From contig NZ_JBDFMQ010000001.1 in NCBI RefSeq assembly GCF_047238345.1, positions 1,922,001-1,986,000 on the forward strand: a stretch of 64,000 nucleotides of DNA, written 5' to 3'. Every line of letters starts with the position of its first letter. Position 1 is the first letter of the stretch. The DNA comes from Shouchella sp047238345. Its GTDB lineage: Bacteria > Bacillota > Bacilli > Bacillales > Bacillaceae_D. The translations under genes were made by a program, and so were the position numbers. Positions 33,475 through 42,536 of the stretch are shown here, piece by piece. The notes beneath the pieces are model-generated. The model was not told the DNA's origin. It was given only the letters and a program-made list of their open reading frames with translations, and made no database searches.

Positions 33475-34647
33475 TTAAAAATCCTTTGCTTTCTCCATTT
33501 GACGGGAGATGGCTTGTTGCAGATCCTCTATTTGATCAGCTGGAAATGTATCTAGCACACTGCAAGCTACTTCCCACGCTACAACATTCTCACATACAAC
33601 CGACGCTGCTGGAACTGCACAACTGTCGGATCGTTCAACCCCTGCATCAAATGCTTCTTTGCTTTCAATATCTACGCTTTTTAATGGTTTATAAAGGGTT
33701 GGTATTGGCTTCATGACACCTTTTACAATGACAGGCATACCATTGGTCATACCGCCTTCAAAGCCACCTAAGTTATTGGTACGACGTCGGTACCCTTCCT
33801 CTTGATTCCAAATAATTTCATCATGGACTTGACTACCTGGACGGTTCGCCGCTTCAAACCCTAAGCCAATTTCCACGCCTTTAAATGCATTAATGCTCAT
33901 CACGGCACCTGCGATTTTGCCATCGAGCTTACGGTCATAGTGAACATGACTTCCTAACCCGATCGGAAGCCCTTCAACCACAACTTCAACGACCCCACCA
34001 ATGCTGTCACCATCTTGTTTTGCTTGATCAATGGCTTCCATCATTCGAGCGCCAGCCTGTTCATCTAAACAGCGGACAGGCGATGCTTCTGAACGTTCTT
34101 GAATATCTTTAACCGAAAGATGTTCTTCAACATTTGCTTCGATCCCACCGATAATTCGAACGTGCCCTGCAACGTCAACGTTAATTGCTCGAAGTATTAC
34201 TTTTGCAAGCGCACCACACGCTACCCGAACGGTTGTTTCTCGCGCCGATGAGCGCTCAAGAACATCCCTCATATCACGATGGCCATACTTAATTGCGCCA
34301 TTTAAGTCGGCATGACCAGGACGGGGACGAGTTAAACGACGGCGCATTTTCTCCTCTTCTTCCTTTGAAATTGGGGCTGAGCCCATGATTTTAGTCCAGT
34401 TTTTCCAATCGTTGTTTTCAACGACAAATGTAATTGGCGCTCCAGTTGTATACCCGTGTCTGACCCCACTCAAAATTTTCACTTGGTCTTTTTCAATTTG
34501 CATGCGGCGACCTCGACCATAGCCACCTTGTCTTCGCACAAGTTCCTGATTAATATCGTCTTCCACAAGCCGTAATTGTGCAGGAACCCCTTCTATAATT
34601 GTTGTTAGCTGCGGCCCATGTGATTCTCCCGCTGTCAAAAACCTCAT
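33475..34647 (-). CDS. aroC: Chorismate synthase
   Basis: Chorismate synthase (aroF in older B. subtilis naming) eliminates phosphate from EPSP using reduced FMN. Conserved: MRFLTAGESHGP at the start, RRQGGYGRGRRM, GHADLNGAIKYGHRDMRDVLERSSARET (cited in parts) and the C-terminal region near ESKEAFDAGVERSDSCAVPA. ATG at 34645-34647 gives 390 residues, with AAGGAG upstream. First gene of the aromatic supraoperon here. Confidence 0.95.
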   Translation of the reverse strand: MRFLTAGESHGPQLTTIIEGVPAQLRLVEDDINQELVRRQGGYGRGRRMQIEKDQVKILSGVRHGYTTGAPITFVVENNDWKNWTKIMGSAPISKEEEEKMRRRLTRPRPGHADLNGAIKYGHRDMRDVLERSSARETTVRVACGALAKVILRAINVDVAGHVRIIGGIEANVEEHLSVKDIQERSEASPVRCLDEQAGARMMEAIDQAKQDGDSIGGVVEVVVEGLPIGLGSHVHYDRKLDGKIAGAVMSINAFKGVEIGLGFEAANRPGSQVHDEIIWNQEEGYRRRTNNLGGFEGGMTNGMPVIVKGVMKPIPTLYKPLKSVDIESKEAFDAGVERSDSCAVPAASVVCENVVAWEVACSVLDTFPADQIEDLQQAISRQMEKAKDF

Positions 34648-34728
34648 TCTTTCCACTCCTTCAACCATTCACTTTATCACTTTTACGCGCTAAATTATCT
34701 AGAATTATACCAACTATGAATCTATTTT

Positions 34729-35514
34729 TCAAACTGATTTTTTATAAAAAAAAGGAGCAACCGCTGTTAGGCCATATGTATGAGGGTGAAAAATCTGTTC
34801 TGTGCTCCCAACAAACAACAGCCCTCCCTGTCGTAACGCACTACTTAGTTTCTTAAAAATAACGTGCTTCGTTTCCTCCGTGAAATAAATGCAAACATTT
34901 CGACAGATGATGACGTCCATTTGTTGAGGGTATTCGTCATGAATGAGGTCAATGATCGAAAAAGACACCATCTTTTTAAGATCATCTGTCACGTGAAATC
35001 CATCGCTTTTTTTGCACACATACTGAGATTGAAGTTGCTGATCGAACGCAGGTGACGTTTGAAATGAGTAAACCCCTCTTTTTGCTTTCGTGACGATTGA
35101 CTCGTCTAGGTCCGATGCAAACATGCGTTGATTCTCGAGTCGGAGATTGTTTGTTTTGCAAAGCATCGCCACAGTATAAGCTTCTTCTCCAGAAGAGCAA
35201 GCTGAACTCCAAACGCGCAAAGGTTGATTGTGCTGATCATAATGAGACTGTAACAATTGAACAAACATCTCCCATCGATCTGCATTACGAAAAAAAGAAG
35301 TTACATTTATCGTCATCTTTTCCTTGCATTCACGCAATAAATTCGGTCGCTCTTTTAACGCTTGTCCGAACGCAATCATATCTGGCATTTTATGCTTGAC
35401 GCTTAATGATCGCAAGCGCCTTTCCATTTGTGAACGCTTATAGGCGTTGAGCTGAATCCCTGTTAGTTCTTCAAAAATCGTTGAAAACGCCAAATAGTCA
35501 TCGTTAGCATGCAT
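34729..35514 (-). CDS. cheR: Chemotaxis protein methyltransferase CheR
   Basis: CheR methylates glutamates of chemoreceptors using SAM. The 261 residues have the N-terminal helical domain with NVTSFFRN, the SAM-binding VWSSACSSGEEAYTVAM, ASDLD, and DVIICRNVCIYFTEET. It stands alone between ndk and aroC, as in B. subtilis, away from the main che cluster. Confidence 0.95.
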   Translation of the reverse strand: MHANDDYLAFSTIFEELTGIQLNAYKRSQMERRLRSLSVKHKMPDMIAFGQALKERPNLLRECKEKMTINVTSFFRNADRWEMFVQLLQSHYDQHNQPLRVWSSACSSGEEAYTVAMLCKTNNLRLENQRMFASDLDESIVTKAKRGVYSFQTSPAFDQQLQSQYVCKKSDGFHVTDDLKKMVSFSIIDLIHDEYPQQMDVIICRNVCIYFTEETKHVIFKKLSSALRQGGLLFVGSTEQIFHPHTYGLTAVAPFFYKKSV

Positions 35515-35604
35515 GACTGTACCTTCACTTTCATTTTATTTAACAGTGTAACACGAAACTCTGTTTAATCGGAATTGTTACGTAGTTATTCGTTAAGAAA
35601 ACCG

Positions 35605-35638
35605 ACAAAAAACCCTCATGGCTTTCACCATGAGGGCT
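35605..35638 (-). terminator. Intrinsic terminator after ndk
   Basis: A perfect 9-bp stem (CCCTCATGG/CCATGAGGG) with a 6-nt loop and a six-T run on the minus strand. Confidence 0.85.
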
Positions 35639-35653
35639 GACAAAAACAATTAT

Positions 35654-36100
35654 TTACACCCAAACGTCTGAATTTTTTTCATACGTCGATAATTCGTCTT
35701 CAGAGAAGAAAATTGACATTTCACGCTCTGAACTCTCTGTTGAATCAGAACCGTGGATAATATTCATCCCAACTTGTACAGCATAATCACCGCGGATCGA
35801 ACCTGGAGCTGCTTCCGATGGGTTTGTTGCGCCAATTAGTTGACGAGAGATTTTTACAACTTGATCCCCTTCCCATACCATCGCGAAAACGGGGCCAGAC
35901 GTAATAAAGCTTACAAGTTCGTTAAAGAACGGCTTTTCTCGATGTTCACCATAGTGTGTTTCTGCTGTTTCTTTGCTTAATGTGACGAGCTTTCCAGCGA
36001 CTAGTTTAAATCCTTTTTGCTCAAAACGAGAAACAATCGCCCCAATTAAATTACGCTGAACTCCATCTGGTTTAATCATGATATATGTACGTTCCAACAT
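35654..36100 (-). CDS. ndk: Nucleoside diphosphate kinase
   Basis: Ndk transfers the terminal phosphate among NTPs and NDPs. The 148 residues start ERTYIMIKPDGVQRNLIG and include the active histidine in NIIHGSDSTESSEREM, with MVWEGDQVV and RQLIGATNPSEAAPGSIRGD. It has its own promoter and terminator. Confidence 0.97.
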   Translation of the reverse strand: MLERTYIMIKPDGVQRNLIGAIVSRFEQKGFKLVAGKLVTLSKETAETHYGEHREKPFFNELVSFITSGPVFAMVWEGDQVVKISRQLIGATNPSEAAPGSIRGDYAVQVGMNIIHGSDSTESSEREMSIFFSEDELSTYEKNSDVWV

Positions 36101-36144
36101 TCCTACCCCACTTTATCTGTATTTGATATTCTTTTCACTCTCCT

Positions 36145-36173
36145 AGTATAGCAAAACAAGTAAGCGCTAACAA
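36145..36173 (-). promoter_or_regulatory. Promoter of ndk with a cre-like box
   Basis: TTGTTA and TATACT (5 of 6) are 17 bp apart upstream of ndk. Overlapping the -35 and spacer, TTGTTAGCGCTTACT (36159-36173, minus strand) matches the cre consensus at 13 of 15 positions, so CcpA control is possible. Confidence 0.5.
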
Positions 36174-36287
36174 TAAAAATAGCGAAAATATTCGTTTTTT
36201 CAATGATTTTAAAGCTTTTCCAAAAAATGAATCGTAGAATCGATTTTACAACTCGAATATGATGCGATTCACGTTCATTTACCTAGA

Positions 36288-36322
36288 AAAAAGCACTAAA
36301 GGTTTGTCTTCCTTTAGCGCGT
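36288..36322 (-). terminator. Intrinsic terminator after hepT
   Basis: Stem CGCTAAAGG/CCTTTAGTG-like (one mismatch) with an 8-nt loop and a six-T run on the minus strand, about 10 nt past the hepT stop. Confidence 0.75.
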
Positions 36323-36331
36323 TATTTGTTC

Positions 36332-37312
36332 CTAATATTTTCTGCGTCCTATATAAGCCGCAACTTGTTTTAATTGATTTTTCGCATCACAATCTGGAAA
36401 CTCATTTAACAGTGCATACGCTTTATTTAAGTAGCGGTCGCTTAAATCTTGCGCATATTCGATCCCACCAGATTCTCTCACATCTTGAAGGAACGGTTCC
36501 ATATCAATTGTCTTTGCTGTTTCTTTTGTTAATGCCGATCGAAGCGCTTCTTTAAACGTTTCATTTGTTTCCATCGCATAAAGTGCTGGGAGGGTTACGT
36601 TCCCTTGACGTAAATCCCCGCCTGCAGGTTTTCCAAGCTGCTCTTTCGTGCCAACAAAATCTAAGATATCATCCATAATTTGATAGGACATGCCAAGGAA
36701 ATAGGCAAAATAATACATTTGCTGCTGTAGCTCTTTTTCTACGTTCGCCGCAATTGCACCAAGTTGAGAACTAACAGCAATAAGCAACGCAGTCTTTCGT
36801 TTAATTCGTCTAAAATACGTTCGAATCGTTTGGTCCCAATTATACTGATCGCGAATCTGTTCCACTTCACCAAGGCACATTTGATGCATCGCATCTGAAA
36901 TAATGACATGGACTTGTTTTTCTTGAAACGCTTTCGTTGTTTCAATCGCATGTCCAAAAATGTAATCACCTGTATACATAGCGACTCGATTATCCCATCT
37001 TGCCATAACCGTTTCGTTCCCTCTGCGAAGAGATGCATTATCGATCACATCATCATGTACAAGAGAGCCCATATGAATCAGTTCAAGCGATACTGCAATA
37101 TGTTTTAACTGTTCTAAATCATACGTACCAAACTTACCTGCCAAAAGGACTAGCACCGGCCTGATACGTTTTCCACCAGCTTTTAATAAGTCCGTGGAAG
37201 CTTCAGTTAAAACAGGGTGCTCAGCCGACAGCGTACGCTCTAATATGGATTCAATGTATTCAATATCTGATTGAAATTCTTTATATATATCTGCTAACTT
37301 CATGAACGCCAC
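36332..37312 (-). CDS. hepT: Heptaprenyl diphosphate synthase component II
   Basis: HepT is the catalytic trans-prenyltransferase making the C35 chain of menaquinone-7. The 326 residues carry GGKRIRPVLVLL, the first aspartate-rich motif in LVHDDVIDNASLRRG and the second in QIMDDILDFVG. It works with HepS (39148-39864). In B. subtilis hepT directly follows menG; here a prenyltransferase gene and a 213-bp gap intervene. Confidence 0.95.
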   Translation of the reverse strand: MAFMKLADIYKEFQSDIEYIESILERTLSAEHPVLTEASTDLLKAGGKRIRPVLVLLAGKFGTYDLEQLKHIAVSLELIHMGSLVHDDVIDNASLRRGNETVMARWDNRVAMYTGDYIFGHAIETTKAFQEKQVHVIISDAMHQMCLGEVEQIRDQYNWDQTIRTYFRRIKRKTALLIAVSSQLGAIAANVEKELQQQMYYFAYFLGMSYQIMDDILDFVGTKEQLGKPAGGDLRQGNVTLPALYAMETNETFKEALRSALTKETAKTIDMEPFLQDVRESGGIEYAQDLSDRYLNKAYALLNEFPDCDAKNQLKQVAAYIGRRKY

Positions 37313-37357
37313 CCTTACGCAGCTAATAAGCCTGCTAATTTTAAATCTTATCTTACG

Positions 37358-37374
37358 TTCACCAATCTGGTGAA
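37358..37374. repeat. Perfect inverted repeat upstream of hepT
   Basis: TTCACCA and TGGTGAA flank ATC in the 213-bp gap before hepT. It could be an operator or an RNA hairpin in the hepT leader; no T run follows. Nothing else is recognised in the gap. Confidence 0.5.
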
Positions 37375-37525
37375 TATGAGTACGGGATGTTCAATAAAGC
37401 CTTTCTTTTCTAGCGAAAATCATTGCTCCTCACACTCAAAACACGTTATTCTGTCTTCACTTCTTTTATCCATAACTTGTCTTTATTTTAACCGAAACCC
37501 TTTCGTGCTAATCACGATGAACGAA

Positions 37526-38413
37526 TCAGCCAAAGCGTAAAAGCATCATATCAACAAATGCAAATGCAAAAAGGAGAACAGATAACGTTCCGTTCATAGG
37601 AAAAAATGCCAGTTGAACGCGCGACAAATCATCCTTTGTTACAATGGAATGCTGATAAATCATAATGATACCAGCAACAAGAACACCTATTAAATAAAAC
37701 CAGCTAAGAGGCGAATTGAAAAACAATAAAACAAAAAAAAGAAAGCTTACAACATGAAATCCTCTTGCAATCACAAGCGCTTTCGCAACGCCAAATCGAC
37801 TCGGTATGGAATACAACCCGTTTGCTGCATCATAGTCTGCATCTTGTGTCGCATACACGGTATCAAATCCAGCTAACCAGAAAAGAACAGCACCGAATAG
37901 TAAAAATGGCGTTAGTGAAAGCTCTCCGGTCACTGCTACCCAGCCGCCGAGAGGCGCAATGCCGATTGTAATTCCTAATACGACATGGCATAGCCAAGTA
38001 AAACGCTTTGTATAAGAATAGAATACGAGAAAAAATACGGCAATCGGTAATAAATAGACTGATAGTAAATTAAGATTAAATGCCGCTAGAAAGAGAAGCG
38101 CAAACGATGCAACGATAAAAATCCATACATCTGCTTTCGATAATAATCCAGCTGGAATCTCTCGTGTCGCAGTCCGCGGGTTATGCTTATCAATTTTCGC
38201 ATCAATTACGCGGTTTAAGGACATAGCCGCACTTCTTGCTCCAATCATCGCAATCGTTACCCAAAACCATTGCCATAGCGTTGGAAACTGTCCATTCACA
38301 ACGAGACTACCTAACAACATCGCAAAAAAAGCAAACGGAAGCGCAAAAATCGTATGTTCAATTTTTATCATTCGCATAAATGTTTTTGTTTTTGATCCTA
38401 CTGCAGTTCCCAT
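37526..38413 (-). CDS. UbiA-family polyprenyltransferase, MqnP-like
   Basis: An intramembrane aromatic prenyltransferase of 295 residues and about eight helices, with both aspartate motifs: NRVIDAKIDKHNPRT and DTVYATQDADYD. The KTFMRMIKIEHTIFALPFAF start is typical of the UbiA-like group that includes MqnP, which prenylates the dihydroxynaphthoate precursor in the futalosine menaquinone route; a MenA role is the alternative. It sits between menG and hepT, so a quinone role is well supported. B. subtilis lacks it at this place. Confidence 0.85.
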   Translation of the reverse strand: MGTAVGSKTKTFMRMIKIEHTIFALPFAFFAMLLGSLVVNGQFPTLWQWFWVTIAMIGARSAAMSLNRVIDAKIDKHNPRTATREIPAGLLSKADVWIFIVASFALLFLAAFNLNLLSVYLLPIAVFFLVFYSYTKRFTWLCHVVLGITIGIAPLGGWVAVTGELSLTPFLLFGAVLFWLAGFDTVYATQDADYDAANGLYSIPSRFGVAKALVIARGFHVVSFLFFVLLFFNSPLSWFYLIGVLVAGIIMIYQHSIVTKDDLSRVQLAFFPMNGTLSVLLFAFAFVDMMLLRFG

Positions 38414-38433
38414 GATTTTGTCTTCCCCTCTTA

Positions 38434-39147
38434 CTAGCTAGACTTCGGTTTCTCTCCTAAATGCATGGATGCGACACCACCTGTATAGCTCTTCACTTCA
38501 ATTCCTGTCATGCCAGCTTCTTGAAACATCTTTGCCAGCTTCTCTCGGTCTGGAAATTGGAGTGTTGATTCATGTAACCATGCGTACTCATCATACTTCT
38601 TGACTAAAACCTTGCCAGCAAGAGGCATGACATGTTTGAAATAGAAGAAATAAAGCTGCTTAAACCCTGGAATAGTCGGTTGCGAAGTCTCTAAACAGAC
38701 AACTTTTCCTCCTGGCTTTGTTACTCTAACCATTTCTTTTAATACTTGCATGTAATCTGGTACATTCCGTAAGCCAAATCCAATTGTTACATAATCAAAT
38801 GTATCGTTTTCAAATGGAAGTTCCATTGCATTTCCTTGAATAAGTTCAACATTTTTTATGTTTTGCTGCTCGACTTTTTCTTTTCCTACTAGTAACATAT
38901 TTTCACTAAAATCGAGTCCCACGACTTTGCCGCCATCTCCAACAGCCTCACTTAGTGAAATGGACCAATCCGCGGTTCCGCAGCAAACGTCCAGAGCCGA
39001 ACTATTTTCTTTAACTGCCATTCGTGTCATCGTATCTTTGCGCCACGCTTTATGCCTTTGAAGGCTAATAACAGAATTCATCATGTCATATCTCTTGTGA
39101 ATCGATTGAAAAACACGATGAACCCGTTCTTCTTTAGGGTGGTTCAT
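38434..39147 (-). CDS. menG: Demethylmenaquinone methyltransferase
   Basis: MenG (also called UbiE or MenH in older naming) methylates demethylmenaquinone with SAM as the last step. The 237 residues show RYDMMNSVISLQRHKAWR, ALDVCCGTADWS, TIGFGLRNVPDY and VCLETSQP, and end with the S-Y-x-G-G-V-A-x-x-H-x-G segment. One base separates it from hepS. Confidence 0.95.
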   Translation of the reverse strand: MNHPKEERVHRVFQSIHKRYDMMNSVISLQRHKAWRKDTMTRMAVKENSSALDVCCGTADWSISLSEAVGDGGKVVGLDFSENMLLVGKEKVEQQNIKNVELIQGNAMELPFENDTFDYVTIGFGLRNVPDYMQVLKEMVRVTKPGGKVVCLETSQPTIPGFKQLYFFYFKHVMPLAGKVLVKKYDEYAWLHESTLQFPDREKLAKMFQEAGMTGIEVKSYTGGVASMHLGEKPKSS

Positions 39148-39864
39148 TTAACGACCCTCCTCAGTCAAACGAAAAAAATCAGTCAAAAATTGGTCCAGTG
39201 TATCGTTGCGTTTAAAATTAATCGACTGCTTTAGCTTCTCTTCACAAGTTTGTTGTTTTTGTCGCAAGCGTGTCGTGTCATCAACTGATGCTTCACTTTT
39301 TAATAGCCTCGTTATTTTTTTGCTAAGAAAGTATAGATGAAGTCGTTCTACAAATGATTCCTCTTCTTCCTTCCCTAAAATTCTTAATAAGAGTAATGCA
39401 TCAATCGCTGTTTTTCGGTGTAGTAATTCATCTTCCGTTAACGACTTGTCCATATAATGAGTCATTTTTAATTCATAAATATCCTGAAGTGTACTGCCAA
39501 ACAGCTCTACCATATCCACTGCATTGACCCGGGCAAGGGATTGATAATAACGTGCACTATAAAAATCTCCAGCAAGCACATTTAGCTGTCTTCTCTTTTT
39601 TAACGTGTCGTTTTCATTATTATGTAAAGACACGAGGTCATGAATCATCACGCCAGCATGAACAAAGCCCCACGCCAATGAAATAGCTAGGGTTCGTTCT
39701 TGCTGCTCTACGTCACGAATCAATTGGTGCGCTAGCCAAAGCTCGTCCTGATCTGGCCTCGTATCATCAATATACTGTTGTAAATAGTCATGTCGAACAA
39801 GTTGGTCAAAATGCTGTTTCAGTTCAGTAGCATTTGAAATAACTACCGCCCCTTTTTCTCTCAT
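39148..39864 (-). CDS. hepS: Heptaprenyl diphosphate synthase component I
   Basis: HepS is the non-catalytic partner of HepT in heptaprenyl diphosphate synthesis. The 238-residue helical protein has the family segment AGVMIHDLVSLHN and LNVLAGDFYSARYYQSLAR, and lacks the aspartate motifs of HepT. ATG with AAGGGAAAG upstream. Follows mtrB with an 89-bp gap. Confidence 0.9.
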   Translation of the reverse strand: MREKGAVVISNATELKQHFDQLVRHDYLQQYIDDTRPDQDELWLAHQLIRDVEQQERTLAISLAWGFVHAGVMIHDLVSLHNNENDTLKKRRQLNVLAGDFYSARYYQSLARVNAVDMVELFGSTLQDIYELKMTHYMDKSLTEDELLHRKTAIDALLLLRILGKEEEESFVERLHLYFLSKKITRLLKSEASVDDTTRLRQKQQTCEEKLKQSINFKRNDTLDQFLTDFFRLTEEGR

Positions 39865-39953
39865 ACAAACTTTCCCTTCTTTCGCCTACTATACAGAATC
39901 TCTTTCCCAAGTATAGCACAGCGCTTCAATCATAAACACTATTACTCGTTAAA

Positions 39954-40175
39954 TTAGTCTTCGTCTGTATCCATAGTTCCATGGCTCGTTTGTATAACAG
40001 CTTTCCCTCTAATTTTCACTGCTGATGTATGCTCCGTAAACTGACCAATCATAACTTCACCTTTGTCGAGTTTTTCAGAATGGTGAAAGCGTGTATCTGA
40101 TCCACGAGTTAAGCCAATCACTTGTACCCCGTTGTCCTTTGCTTTAATTACAAAAAAATCATCACTTTTGCTCAT
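39954..40175 (-). CDS. mtrB: Transcription attenuation protein MtrB (TRAP)
   Basis: TRAP is an 11-subunit ring that, when loaded with tryptophan, binds (G/U)AG repeats in RNA of tryptophan genes. The 73-residue sequence is nearly identical to other Bacillus TRAPs (VIGLTRGSDTRFHHSEKLDK, QFTEHTSAVKIRGKA). The RNA-contacting residues equivalent to B. subtilis Lys37, Lys56 and Arg58 are present as Lys35, Lys54 and Arg56. It follows folE by 15 bp. Its expected target lies at 31911-31970. Confidence 0.97.
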   Translation of the reverse strand: MSKSDDFFVIKAKDNGVQVIGLTRGSDTRFHHSEKLDKGEVMIGQFTEHTSAVKIRGKAVIQTSHGTMDTDED

Positions 40176-40190
40176 ACTTATCCTCCTTCT

Positions 40191-40745
40191 TTAAATGAGA
40201 GATAACACTTCTTGCCTTGCGACGGCATCTTCTTTAAATGTTCCTCGAACTGCCGATGTAACCGTTTTAGAGCCCGGTTTTTTAATTCCTCTCATAGACA
40301 TGCACATATGCTCAGCTGATACAACGACCATGACCCCTTTTGCCCCTAACGTTTCTTCCAGCGCATCAGCAATTGTCTTTGTCATTCGTTCTTGTACTTG
40401 AGGCTGTCTTGCAATCCCGTCCAATGTCCGCGCTAACTTACTCAAACCAGTGACTTTTCCGTTATTTGGAATGTATGCAATATGTGCTTTCCCAAAAAAA
40501 GGAACCAAGTGATGTTCGCACATCGAGTAGAAAGTCATATCTTTTACAAGTACCAGCTCTTCATGATCCTCAGTAAAGACTGTTTGTAAATGAGTTTTTG
40601 GATCCTCATGTAATCCACTAAACATCTCTTCATACATTTTTGCTACTCTTCTTGGTGTGTCGAGGAGCCCTTCTCGCTCTGGATCTTCTCCAACTGCTTC
40701 TAAAATCATTTTTACTGCTGTTTGTATTTTATCTTGATCAACCAT
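40191..40745 (-). CDS. folE: GTP cyclohydrolase I
   Basis: FolE (mtrA in B. subtilis) starts folate synthesis by converting GTP to dihydroneopterin triphosphate. The 184 residues have the zinc-binding SMCEHHLVPFFGKAHIAYIP and the second cysteine in SAEHMCMSMRG. It heads the folE-mtrB pair. The HU gene hbs, which precedes it in B. subtilis, is not here. Confidence 0.96.
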   Translation of the reverse strand: MVDQDKIQTAVKMILEAVGEDPEREGLLDTPRRVAKMYEEMFSGLHEDPKTHLQTVFTEDHEELVLVKDMTFYSMCEHHLVPFFGKAHIAYIPNNGKVTGLSKLARTLDGIARQPQVQERMTKTIADALEETLGAKGVMVVVSAEHMCMSMRGIKKPGSKTVTSAVRGTFKEDAVARQEVLSLI

Positions 40746-40816
40746 GATTGTCCCTCCATCGTCATGCTTCCCACTATTTATCTCTAGTAAAGATTAGCAA
40801 AACTATAGAGGAAAAG

Positions 40817-40850
40817 CAAAAAGAACTCACTCCAGTGGAGAGAGTTCTTT
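40817..40850 (-). terminator. Intrinsic terminator after spoIVA
   Basis: A 9-bp outer stem (AAAGAACTC/GAGTTCTTT) with an A-A mismatch and inner CTCC/GGAG, followed by a T run on the minus strand. Confidence 0.85.
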
Positions 40851-40853
40851 CAT

Positions 40854-42335
40854 TTACAAAATAATGGCAATTAAACCGCCTGATCCTTCATTAATGATTC
40901 GCTCAAGAGTTTCTTGCAGTTTGTAGCGCGCGTTTTCAGGCATAAGCGATAACTTTGCTGAAATCCCTTCTCGAACAATTGAATTTAACGATCGTCCAAA
41001 AATGTCAGAGTTCCAAATAGAAAGCGGGTTCTCTTCAAAGTCTTGCATTAAATAACGAACCAATTCTTCACTTTGTTTCTCTGTTCCAATAATCGGGGCA
41101 AACTCAGACTCTACATCTACTTTTACCATATGAATGGATGGCGCTACCGCTCTTAATCGAACACCAAAGCGGGAGCCTTGGCGAATAATTTCAGGCTCAT
41201 CCAAACTCATGTCAGTTAAAGAAGGTGCTGCAATTCCGTAGCCTGTTTGTTTGACCATTCGCAAGGCATCTGCTACTTGATCATACTCTGTTTTCGCATG
41301 AGCGAAGTCTTGCATAAGGGATAAAAGATGATCTTTGCCTCGAATTTCAACACCTACAACTTCTTTTAATACTTGATCATACAGTTCGTCTGGAGCGTAC
41401 AGATCGATTTCTGCAATCCCTTGGCCCATTTCAATTCCAGCAAGTTTTGCTTGATCAATAAATTCGAGCTCTGTGAATTGGCTGACAACCCGATCCACGT
41501 CCCTAAGCCGTTTAATATCTTTCACCGTCTCACGAACTGACTCTTCATAGCTTTCACGAAGCCAGTGATCGTTTTTCAGAACCATCACCCAGCTAGGGAG
41601 ATTAACGTTCACTTCATGAACAGGGAACTCAAACAAGACTTCTCTTAGCACACTGTTAATGTCATGCTCGTTCATTCCTTCAATGCTCATAGAAAGAACC
41701 GGTATATCATATTCTTCTGAAAGCGAAGACCGCAGATGTTCCGTGTCTGGATGGTGTGGCCTTACGCTGTTAACAATCATAATAAACGGTTTGCCAACTT
41801 CTTTTAGCTCTTCAACGACTCTCGCTTCTGATTCAACGTAGTCACTTCTTGGAATATCGCCAATCGTGCCATCTGTTGTGACCACAACTCCAAGCGTTGA
41901 GTGCTCTTGAATCACTTTCCTTGTCCCGATTTCAGCTGCTTCTTGAAATGGGATCGGCTCTTCATACCAAGGCGTGTGAATCATCCTCGGTCCATTCTCA
42001 TCTTCATACCCTTTCGCACCAGGTACAGCATAACCAACGCAGTCCACTAAACGGATGTTCACATCCAAGCCTTCGTCAACATGTATGGACACTGCTTGAT
42101 TCGGCACAAATTTCGGCTCCGTCGTCATGATTTGCTTACCTGCCGCAGACTGTGGAAGCTCATCTTGAGCTCGATTCTTATCTGCTTCGTTTTCAATGTT
42201 TGGAAGCACCACAAGTTCCATGAATTTTTTAATAAAGGTCGATTTTCCCGTGCGAACCGCTCCAACGACACCGAGATAAATGTCGCCACCTGTTCGCTCC
42301 GCGATATCTTTAAAGATATCTACTTTTTCCAACAA
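40854..42335 (-). CDS. spoIVA: Stage IV sporulation protein A (spore coat ATPase)
   Basis: SpoIVA polymerises on the forespore surface using ATP hydrolysis and anchors the coat basement layer. The 493-residue protein has the N-terminal P-loop GVVGAVRTGKSTF, the VDCVGYAVPGAKGYED switch-like segment and the very conserved C-terminus (MPENARYKLQETLERIINEG). I chose the TTG at 42333-42335, 7 nt after GGGAGGGG; the next TTG (42332) is possible and the ATG at 42341 abuts the site. Confidence 0.95.
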   Translation of the reverse strand: MLEKVDIFKDIAERTGGDIYLGVVGAVRTGKSTFIKKFMELVVLPNIENEADKNRAQDELPQSAAGKQIMTTEPKFVPNQAVSIHVDEGLDVNIRLVDCVGYAVPGAKGYEDENGPRMIHTPWYEEPIPFQEAAEIGTRKVIQEHSTLGVVVTTDGTIGDIPRSDYVESEARVVEELKEVGKPFIMIVNSVRPHHPDTEHLRSSLSEEYDIPVLSMSIEGMNEHDINSVLREVLFEFPVHEVNVNLPSWVMVLKNDHWLRESYEESVRETVKDIKRLRDVDRVVSQFTELEFIDQAKLAGIEMGQGIAEIDLYAPDELYDQVLKEVVGVEIRGKDHLLSLMQDFAHAKTEYDQVADALRMVKQTGYGIAAPSLTDMSLDEPEIIRQGSRFGVRLRAVAPSIHMVKVDVESEFAPIIGTEKQSEELVRYLMQDFEENPLSIWNSDIFGRSLNSIVREGISAKLSLMPENARYKLQETLERIINEGSGGLIAIIL

Positions 42336-42400
42336 GATCATTCCCCTCCCGGTCAAGTAAAATATGATGCAGCCGAGTCTTATACCTCTAACCACTACCA

Positions 42401-42428
42401 ATTCTATGACATTGTCCTATTAATATGA
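42401..42428 (-). promoter_or_regulatory. Putative sigma-E promoter of spoIVA
   Basis: TCATATT and CATAGAAT lie 13 bp apart on the minus strand, resembling the mother-cell sigma-E elements (ATATT in the -35, CATA with T-ending -10). The start would be about 60 nt before the spoIVA start codon. Confidence 0.55.
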
Positions 42429-42486
42429 CTGACTGCGGTGATTATTTTTCTGCATCGACTCTTGAAAGGGGAGACGATAAAGATAA

Positions 42487-42523
42487 TGCCCCTTCCAATT
42501 CTATCTTACGACTGGAAGGGGCA
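42487..42523 (-). terminator. Stem-loop after yphF, weak terminator
   Basis: An 11-bp perfect stem (TGCCCCTTCCA/TGGAAGGGGCA) with a 15-nt loop lies just past the yphF stop. The tail is only moderately T-rich, so termination strength is uncertain. Confidence 0.5.
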
Positions 42524-42536
42524 AACTAGACCTACT

